Assembly: GCA_000720995.1 (NCBI GenBank)
Contig: JOEL01000014.1
Span: 80,171-144,170, forward strand
DNA length: 64,000 bases
Origin: Streptomyces celluloflavus
Lineage (GTDB): Bacteria; Actinomycetota; Actinomycetes; Streptomycetales; Streptomycetaceae
Direction: 5' to 3'
A program made the position numbers and the translations under genes. The notes beneath the pieces are model-generated. The model saw only the letters and a list, made by a program, of their open reading frames with translations, was not told where the DNA came from and made no database searches. Below, piece after piece: positions 51,186 through 60,515 of this stretch; positions within the stretch are counted from its first letter, which is position 1, and each line of letters begins with the position of its first letter.

Positions 51186-52081
51186 GCTCGCGTCTCCTCG
51201 CGGGTGAGGCGGAGGTAGGCGTCCTCCAACGAGGGCCCCTCCTCGGTCAGTTCCAGGATGGGGATGCCGTGCCGGGCGGCCAGCGCGCCGATGTCGGCGG
51301 GCGCCGCGCCGTCGACCGTCCAGCTGCCGTCGTCGCCGGGCACCGCCGTCAGCTCCGCCCGCGCCAGTTCGTCGCGCAGCCGGGTGCCTTCGGTGGTGCG
51401 CACCCGTACGGTGCGGTGGGTGTTCTCCCGGACGAAGGCGTCCATGGGCAGGTCGGCGAGCAGGCGGCCGCGGGCCATGACCACCAGATGGTCGGCGGCG
51501 AGGGCGACCTCGGCCATCAGATGGCTGGAGACCAGGACCGTGCGGCCCTGCTCGGCCAGCCGCCGCAGCAGGGTGCGGATCCAGATGATGCCCTGGGGGT
51601 CCAGGCCGTTGGTGGGTTCGTCCAGTACCAGGACGCCGGGGTCGCCCAGCAGCGCCGCGGCGATGCCCAGCCGCTGGCGCATACCGAGCGAGAAGGTGCG
51701 GACCCGTTTGCGTGCCGCGTCGGCGATTCCGGCATCCGCCAGCACCTCTCCGACGCGGCGGGCGGGGATCCGGTTGCTCCGGGCCATGGCCAGCAGATGG
51801 TCGTGGGCCCGGCGGGCGCCGTGGGCGGCGTCGGGGTCCAGCAGCATGCCGACCCGCCGCAGCGGCCGGGGCAGTTCGCGGTAGGCACGGCCGTCGAAGG
51901 TCGCGCTGCCGGACGTCGGGCGCTGGAGGCCGGCCAGCACCCGCAGGGTGGTCGACTTGCCCGCGCCGTTCGGGCCGAGGAACGCGGTGACCCGGCCCGG
52001 CGGCACCCGGAAGGTCAGCCGGTCCACGGCTCTGAGGGTGCCGTGGGTCTTGGTCAGGTCCCGCACTTCGATCGAGGTCAT
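51182..52081 (-). CDS. ABC transporter ATP-binding protein
   Basis: 299 aa from ATG 52081. Walker A GPNGAGKST (residues 36-44), signature FSLGMRQRLGIAAALL, Walker B VLVLDEPTNGLDP, switch His in VSSHLMAE. The C-terminal extension THRTVRVRTTEGTRLRDELA to EDAYLRLTRE is the common DrrA/CcmA-type tail. First gene of the ABC pair, divergent from the histidine kinase gene across 107 bases. Confidence 0.94.
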   Translation of the reverse strand: MTSIEVRDLTKTHGTLRAVDRLTFRVPPGRVTAFLGPNGAGKSTTLRVLAGLQRPTSGSATFDGRAYRELPRPLRRVGMLLDPDAAHGARRAHDHLLAMARSNRIPARRVGEVLADAGIADAARKRVRTFSLGMRQRLGIAAALLGDPGVLVLDEPTNGLDPQGIIWIRTLLRRLAEQGRTVLVSSHLMAEVALAADHLVVMARGRLLADLPMDAFVRENTHRTVRVRTTEGTRLRDELARAELTAVPGDDGSWTVDGAAPADIGALAARHGIPILELTEEGPSLEDAYLRLTREETRA

Positions 52082-52188
52082 GGCAGCAGCTTCGGGCCGG
52101 GCGCCCGGCCGCGTCCTCCCCCGCCGGGGGGCCTCGGCTCCCCCGTGCGGGGGAGGGGTGCGGGGGCCTGCGGTGGGACGATGCGCGG

Positions 52189-53433
52189 GTGACTTTCGCG
52201 ACCGTCGCCCGAGCCGGGGCCGTCCTGCGCCCCCTGGGCCGGACGCTCACCTACACCCGCTGGCTGCATCTGCTGCTCGCCTCCGTCGTGGGGGTGGTCA
52301 CCGGTTTCGTGCAGCCGGGCATGTTCCGTCACCCGGGCACGCAGTGGCTGTGGATGGCGGTGCTGCCGGTACCGCTGCTGCTGGCGGCGGCGGCCGTACC
52401 GGGCATGCGCGCGGTGGAGGGCGTACAGGCGCGGCTGCTCGTCCTGCCCCATCCGCACGCCCGGTACGAGGCCGGTGCGCGCCCCTCCCCGGTCACCACG
52501 GCACCGTCGGCGAACTGGGCGGACCGGCTGCGGACGGCCGGATGGCTGCTGTTCCGTCTCGAAACCGGCGTCCTGGTCTCGGCACTGACGGTCCATCTGC
52601 CGCTGCTGGCCCTCGCGCTGGGCCGCAACGCCACCGCGCACACCGATCCGGTCCGTACCGCGTTCGGCCCGCTGGGCGCTCCGCACCGGTGGTACGCGCT
52701 GCTCGCCCCGTGGCCGCTGGTGGTGCTGATGGCCGTGGTGGTGGGCGCGGGGGCCGGTACGGCGGCTGTGGCGCGCCGGCTGCTCGGCCCGTCCGCCGCC
52801 GACCGGCTGGCCGCCCTGGAGGAGCGCACGGCGCGGCTGCTGGAGCACAACCGCCTCGCGCAGGAGCTGCACGACTCCATCGGCCATGCGCTGACCGTGA
52901 TGGTGGTGCAGGCCGGTGCCGCGCAGGCGGGCGGCGGGGCCGGGTTCCGGGACCGGGCGCTGGCCACCATCGAGGACACCGGCCGGGAGGCGCTGACGGA
53001 TCTGGAGCGGGCCCTGCGTCTGCTGCGCGAGGGGGTGCCGCCGGCGGGCGGTCCCGGGCTCGGTGACGTGGGCCGTCTGCTGGCGTCGGCGGAATCGGCC
53101 GGCGCGGCGGTGCGGGCCGAGGTCACCGGCCCGGTCGGGGAGCTGCCGGACGCGGTGTCGCGGGAGGGCTACCGCATGGTGCAGGAGTCCCTGACGAATG
53201 TGCTGCGGCACGCCGGTCCGGTGCCGGTGAGCGTGCGGGTCGCCGCGGACCGGACCGGGGTGGAGCTGGAGGTACGCAACGCCCTGCCGGACCGGCCGCC
53301 GGGGCGTGGTCCGGGCGGCGGCCGGGGGCTGCGCGGGATGCGTGAGCGGGCGGCCCTGCTGGACGGCACCTTCGAGGCGGGCCCGCGGGACGGCCACTGG
53401 CGGGTGGCGGCCCGGCTGCCGGCCCTAGGGTGA
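52189..53433 (+). CDS. NarL-type sensor histidine kinase (HisKA_3)
   Basis: 414 aa from GTG 52189. Four to five membrane helices in residues 20-205, a coiled linker DRLAALEERTARLLEHNRLA, then the HisKA_3 box ELHDSIGHALTVMVVQAG with the phospho-acceptor H228. The ATPase domain has EGYRMVQESLTNVLRHAG (N box) and GGGRGLRGMRERAALLDG (G box). It should phosphorylate the response regulator that starts 4 bases after its stop, and likely controls the divergent ABC genes. Confidence 0.93.
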   Translation: MTFATVARAGAVLRPLGRTLTYTRWLHLLLASVVGVVTGFVQPGMFRHPGTQWLWMAVLPVPLLLAAAAVPGMRAVEGVQARLLVLPHPHARYEAGARPSPVTTAPSANWADRLRTAGWLLFRLETGVLVSALTVHLPLLALALGRNATAHTDPVRTAFGPLGAPHRWYALLAPWPLVVLMAVVVGAGAGTAAVARRLLGPSAADRLAALEERTARLLEHNRLAQELHDSIGHALTVMVVQAGAAQAGGGAGFRDRALATIEDTGREALTDLERALRLLREGVPPAGGPGLGDVGRLLASAESAGAAVRAEVTGPVGELPDAVSREGYRMVQESLTNVLRHAGPVPVSVRVAADRTGVELEVRNALPDRPPGRGPGGGRGLRGMRERAALLDGTFEAGPRDGHWRVAARLPALG

Positions 53434-53437
53434 CCGC

Positions 53438-54088
53438 GTGACCGTCTCCGTCCTCCTGGCCGACGACGAACCGCTGCTGCGGACCGGGCTGCGCGCGATC
53501 CTGGAGGCCCAGTCGGGGATCGAGGTCGTCGGTGAGGCCGCGGACGGGGCGGCGGTGCTGCCGCTGGTGCACCGGCTGCGGCCCGATGTGGTGGCCATGG
53601 ATGTCCGGATGCCCCTCATGGACGGCATCGAGGCGACCCGCGCCATCGTGCGCACCGTCCCCGATCCGCCCAGGATCCTGATCATCACCACCTTCGAGAA
53701 CGACGACTACGTCTACGAGGCGCTGCGCGCCGGGGCCGATGGTTTCCTCCTCAAACGCGCCCGCCCCGCCGAGATCGTCCACGCGGTCCGGATCGTCGCC
53801 GAGGGCGAGTCGCTGCTCTTCCCCGCGTCGGTGCGCGCCCTGGCGGGCGGGCGAGCCGACGCGCGGGCCCGCGCCGACTTCGCCCGTGCCGCGCTCACCG
53901 CTCGTGAACAGGACGTCCTGCGCCTGATGGCCCGCGGCCACGCCAACGCCGAGATCGCCCGGGAACTCTTCGTGGGCACCGAGACCGTCAAGACACACGT
54001 CGGCTCGCTGCTGGCGAAACTCGGTGCCCGCGACCGCACCCAGGCGGTGATCGCCGCCTACGAATCCGGCTTCGTCACCCCCGGCTGA
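53438..54088 (+). CDS. NarL/FixJ-type response regulator
   Basis: 216 aa from GTG 53438. Receiver domain with the acidic pair DD (residues 9-10), phospho-acceptor D55 in VVAMDVRMPLMDG, Thr/Lys in IITTFEND and LLKRARP. LuxR-type helix-turn-helix at residues about 150-210: LTAREQDVLRLMARGHANAE, IARELFVGTETVKTHVGSLL and AKLGARDRTQAVIAAYESGF. Pairs with the kinase just upstream. Confidence 0.94.
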   Translation: MTVSVLLADDEPLLRTGLRAILEAQSGIEVVGEAADGAAVLPLVHRLRPDVVAMDVRMPLMDGIEATRAIVRTVPDPPRILIITTFENDDYVYEALRAGADGFLLKRARPAEIVHAVRIVAEGESLLFPASVRALAGGRADARARADFARAALTAREQDVLRLMARGHANAEIARELFVGTETVKTHVGSLLAKLGARDRTQAVIAAYESGFVTPG

Positions 54089-54148
54089 GCGCGGTCGGGG
54101 CGGCGGGCCGGGCGCGGCCGCGCCGCCCGTGGGCGACCCGGTCCGGGG

Positions 54149-54577
54149 TCACCGACCCCCGACGGCCGCAGGGTGGAACGACCTGCTCAGCCCCCAGACG
54201 ATGAGGAGGTCGAAGGCCATCACGATGACGGACCACACCGGGTAGTACGGAATGAACATGAACTGGGCGATCACGCTGATCGCCGCCGCCACGATGCCGG
54301 CGGCGCGCGCCCAGCTCTTGCCGAGCAGGACCCCCAGGCCGATGAGGAAGAGCGCCACACCGACCACGAGGTGAATCCAGCCCCAGGTGGTGAGATCGAA
54401 CCGGTAGGCGTACCGGGGCGAGGAGAACACGGTGTCGCGGGTGATGCCGGTGATGCCGAGGAGGATGCTGAGCGGCCCGCTCACCGTCAGCGCCACACCG
54501 GCGAACAGGGTCCCGCCGGAGATCACTTCGCTGTTGTAGGGGCTCCCCCGCCGCCCCTGGTCGGGCATGGCTGCCAT
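54149..54577 (-). CDS. DUF7144-like membrane protein
   Basis: 142 aa from ATG 54577, preceded by GGAAGGCGGCGGCC. Four hydrophobic helices; GGTLFAGVALTVSGPLSILL, YRFDLTTWGWIHLVVGVALF, GKSWARAAGIVAAAISVIAQ and FMFIPYYPVWSVIVMAFDLL are typical of the actinobacterial DUF7144 family. Function unknown. Stands alone. Confidence 0.82.
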   Translation of the reverse strand: MAAMPDQGRRGSPYNSEVISGGTLFAGVALTVSGPLSILLGITGITRDTVFSSPRYAYRFDLTTWGWIHLVVGVALFLIGLGVLLGKSWARAAGIVAAAISVIAQFMFIPYYPVWSVIVMAFDLLIVWGLSRSFHPAAVGGR

Positions 54578-54794
54578 GGCCGCCGCCTTCCTGTCCGGCG
54601 CGGGTGCCCCGCACGCCGCACGTGCGGGGCGAGCCGCGCTCCCCTGACAGCGTCGCCTCGATCCTCCGGCGCCGCGACCGCAACCCGCCCCCGAGGAACA
54701 CGGGCGCCACCGCGCCGTCCGCCGCCCGGCACCGGCCCGCACCGGGGCGTCGGCGGGCCGGCGGCTGCGGCGACAGGGAGGACCCGTAAACCGG

Positions 54795-56036
54795 CTAGTA
54801 CTCGCCGGTGGCCGGCAGCCACTCCGTGGCCAGGGCCGCGTCCAGCGCACGGGCCGCGCCCGGGGTGTGCTCGGTGACCAGACCGGCGTACACCAGATGG
54901 GCCAGTCGGGTGCCGCCCGGGTAGCAGGCCGCCAGCTCCCGGACGTCCAGGGTCAGATCGGCCGCCTCGTCGGTCGGTGTCCAGCTGCTGCCGTCCGGTC
55001 CCGCGGTCAGCCGGAAGCGGCCCGCGTTGGCGGGTACGGCGGTGTCACGGAGGTCGAGGACGAGATCGACGGGGGCCGCCCAGGACCGGGCGGTCAGTGC
55101 CGCGCGGACATCGACGAGCCGGATCCACAGGCCCGGCTCCCGGCGGGTCACCCGGACCTGGTCGCGGTCGGCCGTCAGCAGCAGCAGCGGATCGTCGGCG
55201 GGGCGGAAGGGACCGCGTACGGTCGCGGTCAGGTCGATCGAGGCCAGGTAGGACCAGAGGGCGGCGGTGGCCGGTGCGCCGTCCGCCTCCAGTTCCCGGA
55301 CCAGGACCGCACCGGGTGACTCCCCCGGCCCGCGGGTGCGGTAGACGGCGTAGCCGCCGACGGGCTCGCCGGGTGCGCCCAGGACCACCACCCGCGGCGG
55401 GCCGAAGCCCTCATCGTCGTCGTCCTCGCCGTCGAGGTGCAGCACGTGCTTGCGCCACCACGCCTCGTCGCGGACGACCCGGCCGGCGCGGTGTGCCAGA
55501 TGGGCGTCGTAGAACGGGCCGGCCAGGGCGGGCGCGTCCGCCGGGTCGATCAGCCGCAGCGGCCGGGTATCGGGGGCGATGCGCAGCGCGAGCGGGCGGC
55601 TGGAGTCGATCTCGATCCGGCAGGTCTCGCCGGCCGAGGCGTAGCCGAAGCGCCCGTAGATGGCGCTCTCGGAGGCCCAGAGGCAGGAGAGCACCTGACC
55701 GGCGTCGGCGCAGCCGCGCCACACCTCGTCGAACATCGAGGTGAGCAGCCCGCGGCGCCGGTGGGTGGCCACCACGGAGACGAAGTCCAGTGCGGCGCAC
55801 GGGAGCCGGCTCCCGGGGACGGAGAGTGTCAGCGGGTACGCGGCGATCTGTCCGGCCAGCCGATCGCCGTCGTAGGCGCCGATCCGCGCGGAACCCAGCA
55901 GGATGTCGCGGTCGTGCCGGCGGGCCTTCTCGGACGCCTTCACATGGAAGACGAGGTAGGAGAGGTCGAGGGCCTGGTCGATGTCGGCCTCGGGGATGGC
56001 CCGGATATTCACTGTCGTACAGGAGTCCGTTGTCAC
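54795..56036 (-). CDS. Eis-like GNAT acetyltransferase with SCP2-type C-terminal domain
   Basis: 413 aa. The family is Eis-like: an N-terminal GNAT with ALDFVSVVATHRRRGLLTSM (acetyl-CoA loop), LWASESAIYGRFGYASAGET, a second GNAT-like region (residues 190-300) and a C-terminal sterol-carrier-like domain ending in the free carboxylate ...GEY that takes part in catalysis. Mycobacterial Eis acetylates aminoglycosides; that activity is only possible here. The GTG at 56036 lacks a ribosome site; a GTG at codon 9 is a possible alternative. Confidence 0.88.
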   Translation of the reverse strand: MTTDSCTTVNIRAIPEADIDQALDLSYLVFHVKASEKARRHDRDILLGSARIGAYDGDRLAGQIAAYPLTLSVPGSRLPCAALDFVSVVATHRRRGLLTSMFDEVWRGCADAGQVLSCLWASESAIYGRFGYASAGETCRIEIDSSRPLALRIAPDTRPLRLIDPADAPALAGPFYDAHLAHRAGRVVRDEAWWRKHVLHLDGEDDDDEGFGPPRVVVLGAPGEPVGGYAVYRTRGPGESPGAVLVRELEADGAPATAALWSYLASIDLTATVRGPFRPADDPLLLLTADRDQVRVTRREPGLWIRLVDVRAALTARSWAAPVDLVLDLRDTAVPANAGRFRLTAGPDGSSWTPTDEAADLTLDVRELAACYPGGTRLAHLVYAGLVTEHTPGAARALDAALATEWLPATGEY

Positions 56037-56077
56037 ACGGGGACGCTAGCCCGGCGGTTGGACGTCGTCACTCCTAT

Positions 56078-56126
56078 TTCCCGCTTCCGACTTCCGACTT
56101 CCCGCTTCCCGCTTCCCGCTTCCCGG
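56078..56126. repeat. seven tandem 7-base repeats (TTCCCGC/TTCCGAC)
   Basis: TTCCCGC, TTCCGAC, TTCCGAC, TTCCCGC, TTCCCGC, TTCCCGC and TTCCCGG follow one another without gaps. They sit between the divergent Eis-like start (56036) and the MgtC stop (56204), in non-coding DNA. Confidence 0.9.
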
Positions 56127-56203
56127 CGTTGTCGCGGGCGGCGGTGTGCCCGGCCGCCGGTGTCCGGCCGGACCGCGGCGGGACACCGGTGGGCGGGGCC
56201 GGG

Positions 56204-57022
56204 TCAGGTGCGGGGCGGCCGGGGGCCGGTGAAGAAGTCCCGGACCCGGTGCTTGCGGCGGCCGCCGGCGCGCCCCTCGTACTCCTCTTCGAACTCCTCC
56301 GAGATGGTGTCCGGGTTGCTGACGACCGCCCAGCTCACGGCGGAGACGGCGGGCTCCAGCGAGAGGCGGCTGACGGCCTCTTCGAGGAGGCTGTCGTCGC
56401 GGCGTTCGGTGCTCAGCTCCGCGGCCACCGTCACCTTGCCCGCGGTCTCCGCGTCCTGGCTGTGCACCGCCCGCAGCCGGAAGCCGGGCCGGGCGACGGC
56501 CTGGACGACCAGCGCGCGGATGTGCGCCTCCTCGGGTTCGGTGCACACCGCCTCGAAGTAGTAGTCGGTGACGACCTCCGCGCCGCCGCTCGGCTCCCGG
56601 TCCATCCGGCGGCCCAGCGGCCGCAGCACCAGGTTCGCGCCGACCACTCCGGCGGTGCCCAGCGCCGCGACGATGTACAGGCCGGTGCCGGCCAGCGCGC
56701 CGACGGCGGCCGAACACCACAGCGTCGCCGCGGTGTTCAGGCCCCGGACGCTCAGCCCGTCGCGCATGATGACGCCCGCGCCGAGGAAACCGATACCGGA
56801 GACGATCTGCGCGGCGACCCGCGAACCGTCGTATCCGGTGCTGCTGGTCGCGGCCACGAACCCGTACTGCGAGAGCAGGACGAAGAGCGCGGACCCGGCC
56901 GCTACCAGGGCGTTGGTGCGCAGTCCCGCCATCCGGGCGCGCCATTGGCGCTCCAGCCCGATGATCGCGCCGAAGCCGAGGCCGGCGCCGATGTTGGCCG
57001 CCAGCTGCCATTCGTTGATCAT
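56204..57022 (-). CDS. MgtC-family membrane protein
   Basis: 272 aa from ATG 57022, preceded by GGAGAGCGGAAC. MgtC/SapB domain: FGAIIGLERQWRARMAGLRT, NALVAAGSALFVLLSQYGF, VAAQIVSGIGFLGAGVIMRD and GLNTAATLWCSAAVGALAGT, four to five helices in the first 150 residues. The C-terminal 120 residues are an ACT-like soluble domain (DYYFEAVCTEPEEAHIRALV). MgtC proteins help cells in low Mg and can inhibit F-type ATPase. Downstream of mgtA in the same direction with 116 bases between, so likely co-regulated. Confidence 0.92.
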   Translation of the reverse strand: MINEWQLAANIGAGLGFGAIIGLERQWRARMAGLRTNALVAAGSALFVLLSQYGFVAATSSTGYDGSRVAAQIVSGIGFLGAGVIMRDGLSVRGLNTAATLWCSAAVGALAGTGLYIVAALGTAGVVGANLVLRPLGRRMDREPSGGAEVVTDYYFEAVCTEPEEAHIRALVVQAVARPGFRLRAVHSQDAETAGKVTVAAELSTERRDDSLLEEAVSRLSLEPAVSAVSWAVVSNPDTISEEFEEEYEGRAGGRRKHRVRDFFTGPRPPRT

Positions 57023-57138
57023 GTTCCGCTCTCCTCGTCCGCTGCTGCCGTTCTTACGGCAATCCGTGCCGTCGGCCCGTGCGACACGTCGGTGCCCCGG
57101 GCCGGGAGCGGCCGGGTGGTGAGCCCGGCCGCGGCCGG

Positions 57139-59895
57139 TCACAGCCAGGTGTGGAACCGGCGGATGTACCAGGTCTTCACGCCCTGGGTGAGCAGGCAGT
57201 ACGCCACCAGCGTGCCGATCAGCCACGGGAAGTAGCTCATCGGCAGCGCCTGCATACCGAGGACGCCGGCCAGCGGCGAGAACGGCAGGTAGACGCCGAC
57301 CGCCATGACGGCCGCGGTCATCAGCAGCACCGGCAGGGTGGCGCGGGACTGCACGAACGGGATCCGGCGGGTACGCAGCATGTGCACGACCAGCGTCTGG
57401 GTCAGCAGGCCCTCGATGAACCAGCCGGACTGGAACAGTGCCTGGTGCGCCTCGCTGTTGGCGCCGAAGACGTGCCACATCAGCAGGAAGGTGGTGACGT
57501 CGAAGACCGAGCTGGTGGGGCCGAGGACGAGCATGAAGCGGCCGATGCCCTTGGCGTCCCAGGTGCGCGGCTTGCGCAGGTAGTCCTTGTCCATCCGGTC
57601 CCAGGGGGTGGCCAGCTGGGAGATGTCGTAGCAGAGGTTCTGGACGAGCAGCTGCATGGCGAGCATCGGCTGGAAGGGGATGAAGGCGGACGCGACCAGC
57701 ACCGAGAAGACGTTCCCGAAGTTCGAGGAGGCCGTCATCTTGATGTACTTGATGGTGTTGCCGAAGGTCTGGCGGCCTTGCAGGACGCCCTGTTCCAGGA
57801 CGGTGAGGTCCTTCTCCAGCAGGATGATGTCGGCGGACTCCTTGGCGATGTCCACGGCGGTGTCGACGGAGATGCCGACATCGGCGTCGCGCAGCGCCGC
57901 GGCGTCGTTGATGCCGTCGCCGAGGAACCCGACGGTGTGCCCGTCGGCCTTCAGGGCGCGCACGATCCGGGCCTTCTGTACGGGGTTGACCTTGGCGAAC
58001 AGGGTGGTGGTCCGGGCGAGTTCGAGGAGTTCGACGTCGTCCAGGCCGTCGATCCGGGCGCCGGTGACGACGGTGCCGACGTCGATGCCGACGTCCGCGC
58101 AGACCCGGGCGGCGACCAGTTCGTTGTCGCCGGTGACGACCTTGACGGTGATGCCGTTGTCGGCGAGCGCCTTCAGCGCCTCGGCCGCGTCCCGCTTCGG
58201 CGGGTCGAGGAAGGCGAGGAAGCCGATCAGGGTCAGCTCGGCCTCGTCCCGTACGGAGTAGGTGTCCTGGTCGCCGGGCGTCGTGCGGGTCGCCACCGCC
58301 AGCACCCGCAGGCCCCGCCGGTTGTGGTCCTCGGCGGTGCGCATCACCCGGCGGCGCAGCGCGTCGGTGAGCGGGAGGCGCCGGCCGTGGTCGGTCAGGT
58401 GGCTGCAGAGCGCGAGGACTTCCTCCACCGCGCCCTTGGTGACCAGGACGTGCTCGGCCGCGGCGGTCTCGGGGGCGGCGGCCTCGGCGGCGGTGGGGTC
58501 GTTGCGCCGCAGCACCACCGACATGCGCCGGCGGGCGAAGTCGAAGGGGATCTCGTCGACCAGCGTGAAGCGCGCGTCGACGACAACCTCCTCGGCCTCG
58601 TGCATCCGGTCGATGACGGCCTGGTCCATGAGGTTGCGCAGCCCGGTCTGGAAGTGGCTGTTGAGGTAGGCGTACTGGAGGACCTCGTCGTCGGCCTCGC
58701 CGTGGACGTCGAGGTAGCGGTCCAGGACGATCCGGTCCTCGGTGAGGGTGCCGGTCTTGTCCGTGCACAGCACGTCCATCGCGCCCAGGTTCTGGATGGC
58801 GTTCAGACGCTTGACGACGACCTTGCGCCGGGACATCGCGACCGCGCCGCGCGCCAGGTTGGTGGTGACGACCATCGGCAGCATCTCGGGGGTGAGACCG
58901 ACCGCGACGGCCACCGCGAAGGTGAACGCCTCGGCCCAGTCGCCCTTGGTGACGCCGTTGATCACGAAGACGACGGGGACCATCACCATCATGAAGCGGA
59001 TCAGCAGGAAGCTGACCTTCTTCACACCGGTGTCGAAGCTGGTCTCCGGGCGCTCGCCGACCAGCGAACCGGCCATGGAGCCGAAGTAGGTGCCCGAGCC
59101 GGTGGCGACGACCACCCCGGTCGCGGTGCCGGAGGTCACGGACGTGCCGGTCAGCACGAGGTTGTCGGCCTCGACCGGGTCGCGGGTCTCGTGCTGCCCG
59201 TAGTCGTGCACCCGGGTGTCGGCCTTGGCGACCGGCAGCGACTCACCGGACAGCGCGGCCTGGCTGACCATGAGGTCCTTGGCGGTGAGCAGCCGCAGGT
59301 CGGCGGGGACGAGGTCGCCGGCCGCCAGTTTGACGAGGTCGCCCCTGACGACGCCGTCCATCGGGATCTCGACGGTGGTGGGCCGCTGCATCCGGCCGGC
59401 CCGGCGCTGGACGGCGGTGGTCGTGGTGACCAGGGCACGCAGCGCGGCGGCCGAGCTGCTGGAGCGGTACTCCTGCCAGAACCGCAGCCCGACGCTGATC
59501 AGCACCATCGCGCCGAGTATCGCGATCTTGGGGTCGAAGGGCTCCTCGTCGGCGACCTGGAGCCACTGCGCGTACATGACGGCGACGAGCACCGCGAGCA
59601 CGAGGATGAAGGGGTTCCAGAACGCCTTGCCGAGCTGGACGTACCAGCGGGGGGCGCGCTCCTGGGCGATGACGTTGGCGCCGTCGCGCGCCAGGCGGTC
59701 CACGGCGCTCTCGTGGGTGAGCCCGGCGGCGCTCGCGTGCAGGTCCTGGAGGACCCGCTCCGCGGGGCGGCCGCTGATCTCGGCGAGCCGGTCGGCGACG
59801 ACGCGGGTGCGGGCCTCCAGCTCGGCGGCCTTGCGCTCCTGGCGGGGGCGGCGGCCCGGCGGTGCGAGCTTCTCGGGAGCGAGCACATTGGTCAT
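57139..59895 (-). CDS. mgtA: magnesium-translocating P-type ATPase
   Basis: 918 aa from ATG 59895, preceded by GAGGGAGG; the open frame goes on upstream without another good start. P3B-type ATPase: N-terminal cytoplasmic arm, ARDGANVIAQERAPRWYVQL, SGESLPVAKAD, the phosphorylation motif DKTGTLTEDR (D379), GDGINDAAALRDADVGISVD and the C-terminal helices with YDISQLATPWDRMDKDYLRK, FLLMWHVFGANSEAHQALFQ, which are typical for MgtA/MgtB. It imports Mg2+ at the cost of ATP. The long leader with direct repeats hints at regulation, and the mgtC gene follows. Confidence 0.94.
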   Translation of the reverse strand: MTNVLAPEKLAPPGRRPRQERKAAELEARTRVVADRLAEISGRPAERVLQDLHASAAGLTHESAVDRLARDGANVIAQERAPRWYVQLGKAFWNPFILVLAVLVAVMYAQWLQVADEEPFDPKIAILGAMVLISVGLRFWQEYRSSSSAAALRALVTTTTAVQRRAGRMQRPTTVEIPMDGVVRGDLVKLAAGDLVPADLRLLTAKDLMVSQAALSGESLPVAKADTRVHDYGQHETRDPVEADNLVLTGTSVTSGTATGVVVATGSGTYFGSMAGSLVGERPETSFDTGVKKVSFLLIRFMMVMVPVVFVINGVTKGDWAEAFTFAVAVAVGLTPEMLPMVVTTNLARGAVAMSRRKVVVKRLNAIQNLGAMDVLCTDKTGTLTEDRIVLDRYLDVHGEADDEVLQYAYLNSHFQTGLRNLMDQAVIDRMHEAEEVVVDARFTLVDEIPFDFARRRMSVVLRRNDPTAAEAAAPETAAAEHVLVTKGAVEEVLALCSHLTDHGRRLPLTDALRRRVMRTAEDHNRRGLRVLAVATRTTPGDQDTYSVRDEAELTLIGFLAFLDPPKRDAAEALKALADNGITVKVVTGDNELVAARVCADVGIDVGTVVTGARIDGLDDVELLELARTTTLFAKVNPVQKARIVRALKADGHTVGFLGDGINDAAALRDADVGISVDTAVDIAKESADIILLEKDLTVLEQGVLQGRQTFGNTIKYIKMTASSNFGNVFSVLVASAFIPFQPMLAMQLLVQNLCYDISQLATPWDRMDKDYLRKPRTWDAKGIGRFMLVLGPTSSVFDVTTFLLMWHVFGANSEAHQALFQSGWFIEGLLTQTLVVHMLRTRRIPFVQSRATLPVLLMTAAVMAVGVYLPFSPLAGVLGMQALPMSYFPWLIGTLVAYCLLTQGVKTWYIRRFHTWL

Positions 59896-59923
59896 GGAAA
59901 AACCTCCCTCCGCGCATGAGGGC

Positions 59924-59968
59924 ACACCTGCGGAAATCCTGGCGGACCTGGAGAAGAACACCTGCGGA
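59924..59968. repeat. direct repeat ACACCTGCGGA x2 in the mgtA leader
   Basis: ACACCTGCGGA at 59924-59934 and at 59958-59968, 34 bases apart, directly before the mgtA start. Confidence 0.7.
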
Positions 59969-60139
59969 CGCCGCGGAAAACACCGCGCACCGAAATTCGG
60001 TATTCCGGTGGACTGTTTTTCCGCAGGCAGGAATGTCCCCTGCGCGAAGAATTCGAAAAACTGGAAACGGGCAGCACTGACCGCCGGCCGACGGATCGGC
60101 TCAATACGGTTCAGAGGGCCGGACAGGACCCGGAATTCA

Positions 60140-60185
60140 CCTGGGGGCACACAGCGAGGCCAGCACGGCGGCCCTGGGGGCACAC
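60140..60185. promoter_or_regulatory. direct repeat CCTGGGGGCACAC x2 upstream of mgtA
   Basis: CCTGGGGGCACAC at 60140-60152 and 60173-60185, 33 bases apart or about three helical turns, 245-290 bases before the mgtA start. A possible regulator-binding array. Confidence 0.55.
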
Positions 60186-60515
60186 CGGCGTCGGCTCACA
60201 GAGAAAAGGCAGTCAGCACACTGCATCGCTGCGGCAAGGACTTCCTTCGGGACTCATCCCGATCACCTCCTTGCTCGCGCGGACAAAACCCGGCGCCACT
60301 CAGCTGGACACCGTCAACTCCGTATCCTGCCACACACCCCCGGGCACCCTGCCACCCTTCGGGTCAAGATTTCGCCATGCGGGTGTGACCTGCGCCGCAT
60401 TTCCCGGGCCGGTCCCGATCTTTACCGCCGGGCTTTACCGACGAGTTTTCCCGCCGGGCTTTGCTCATGGCCTTTGCCGATGGCCCTGCGCACGGCCTTT
60501 GCCGCCGGTCGCCGG

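Larger units (their letters stand above)
59896..60515. other. mgtA leader and upstream region
   Basis: About 620 bases with no supported gene. The minus-strand reading frame of mgtA continues upstream to 60183 without a stop, but no start with a ribosome site exists before ATG 59895. It holds two pairs of direct repeats (59924-59968 and 60140-60185). I found no convincing match to the M-box Mg2+ riboswitch core. Confidence 0.5.

Noticed and set aside
57079-59919. 946-codon open frame on the plus strand
   Set aside because: It is antisense to mgtA. Its product is repetitive Val/Gly/Asp-rich sequence typical of high-GC shadow frames, while the minus strand has complete P-type ATPase motifs.
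59896-60200. M-box (ykoK) Mg2+ riboswitch before mgtA
   Set aside because: I could not match the conserved core by eye. A covariance search would settle it.
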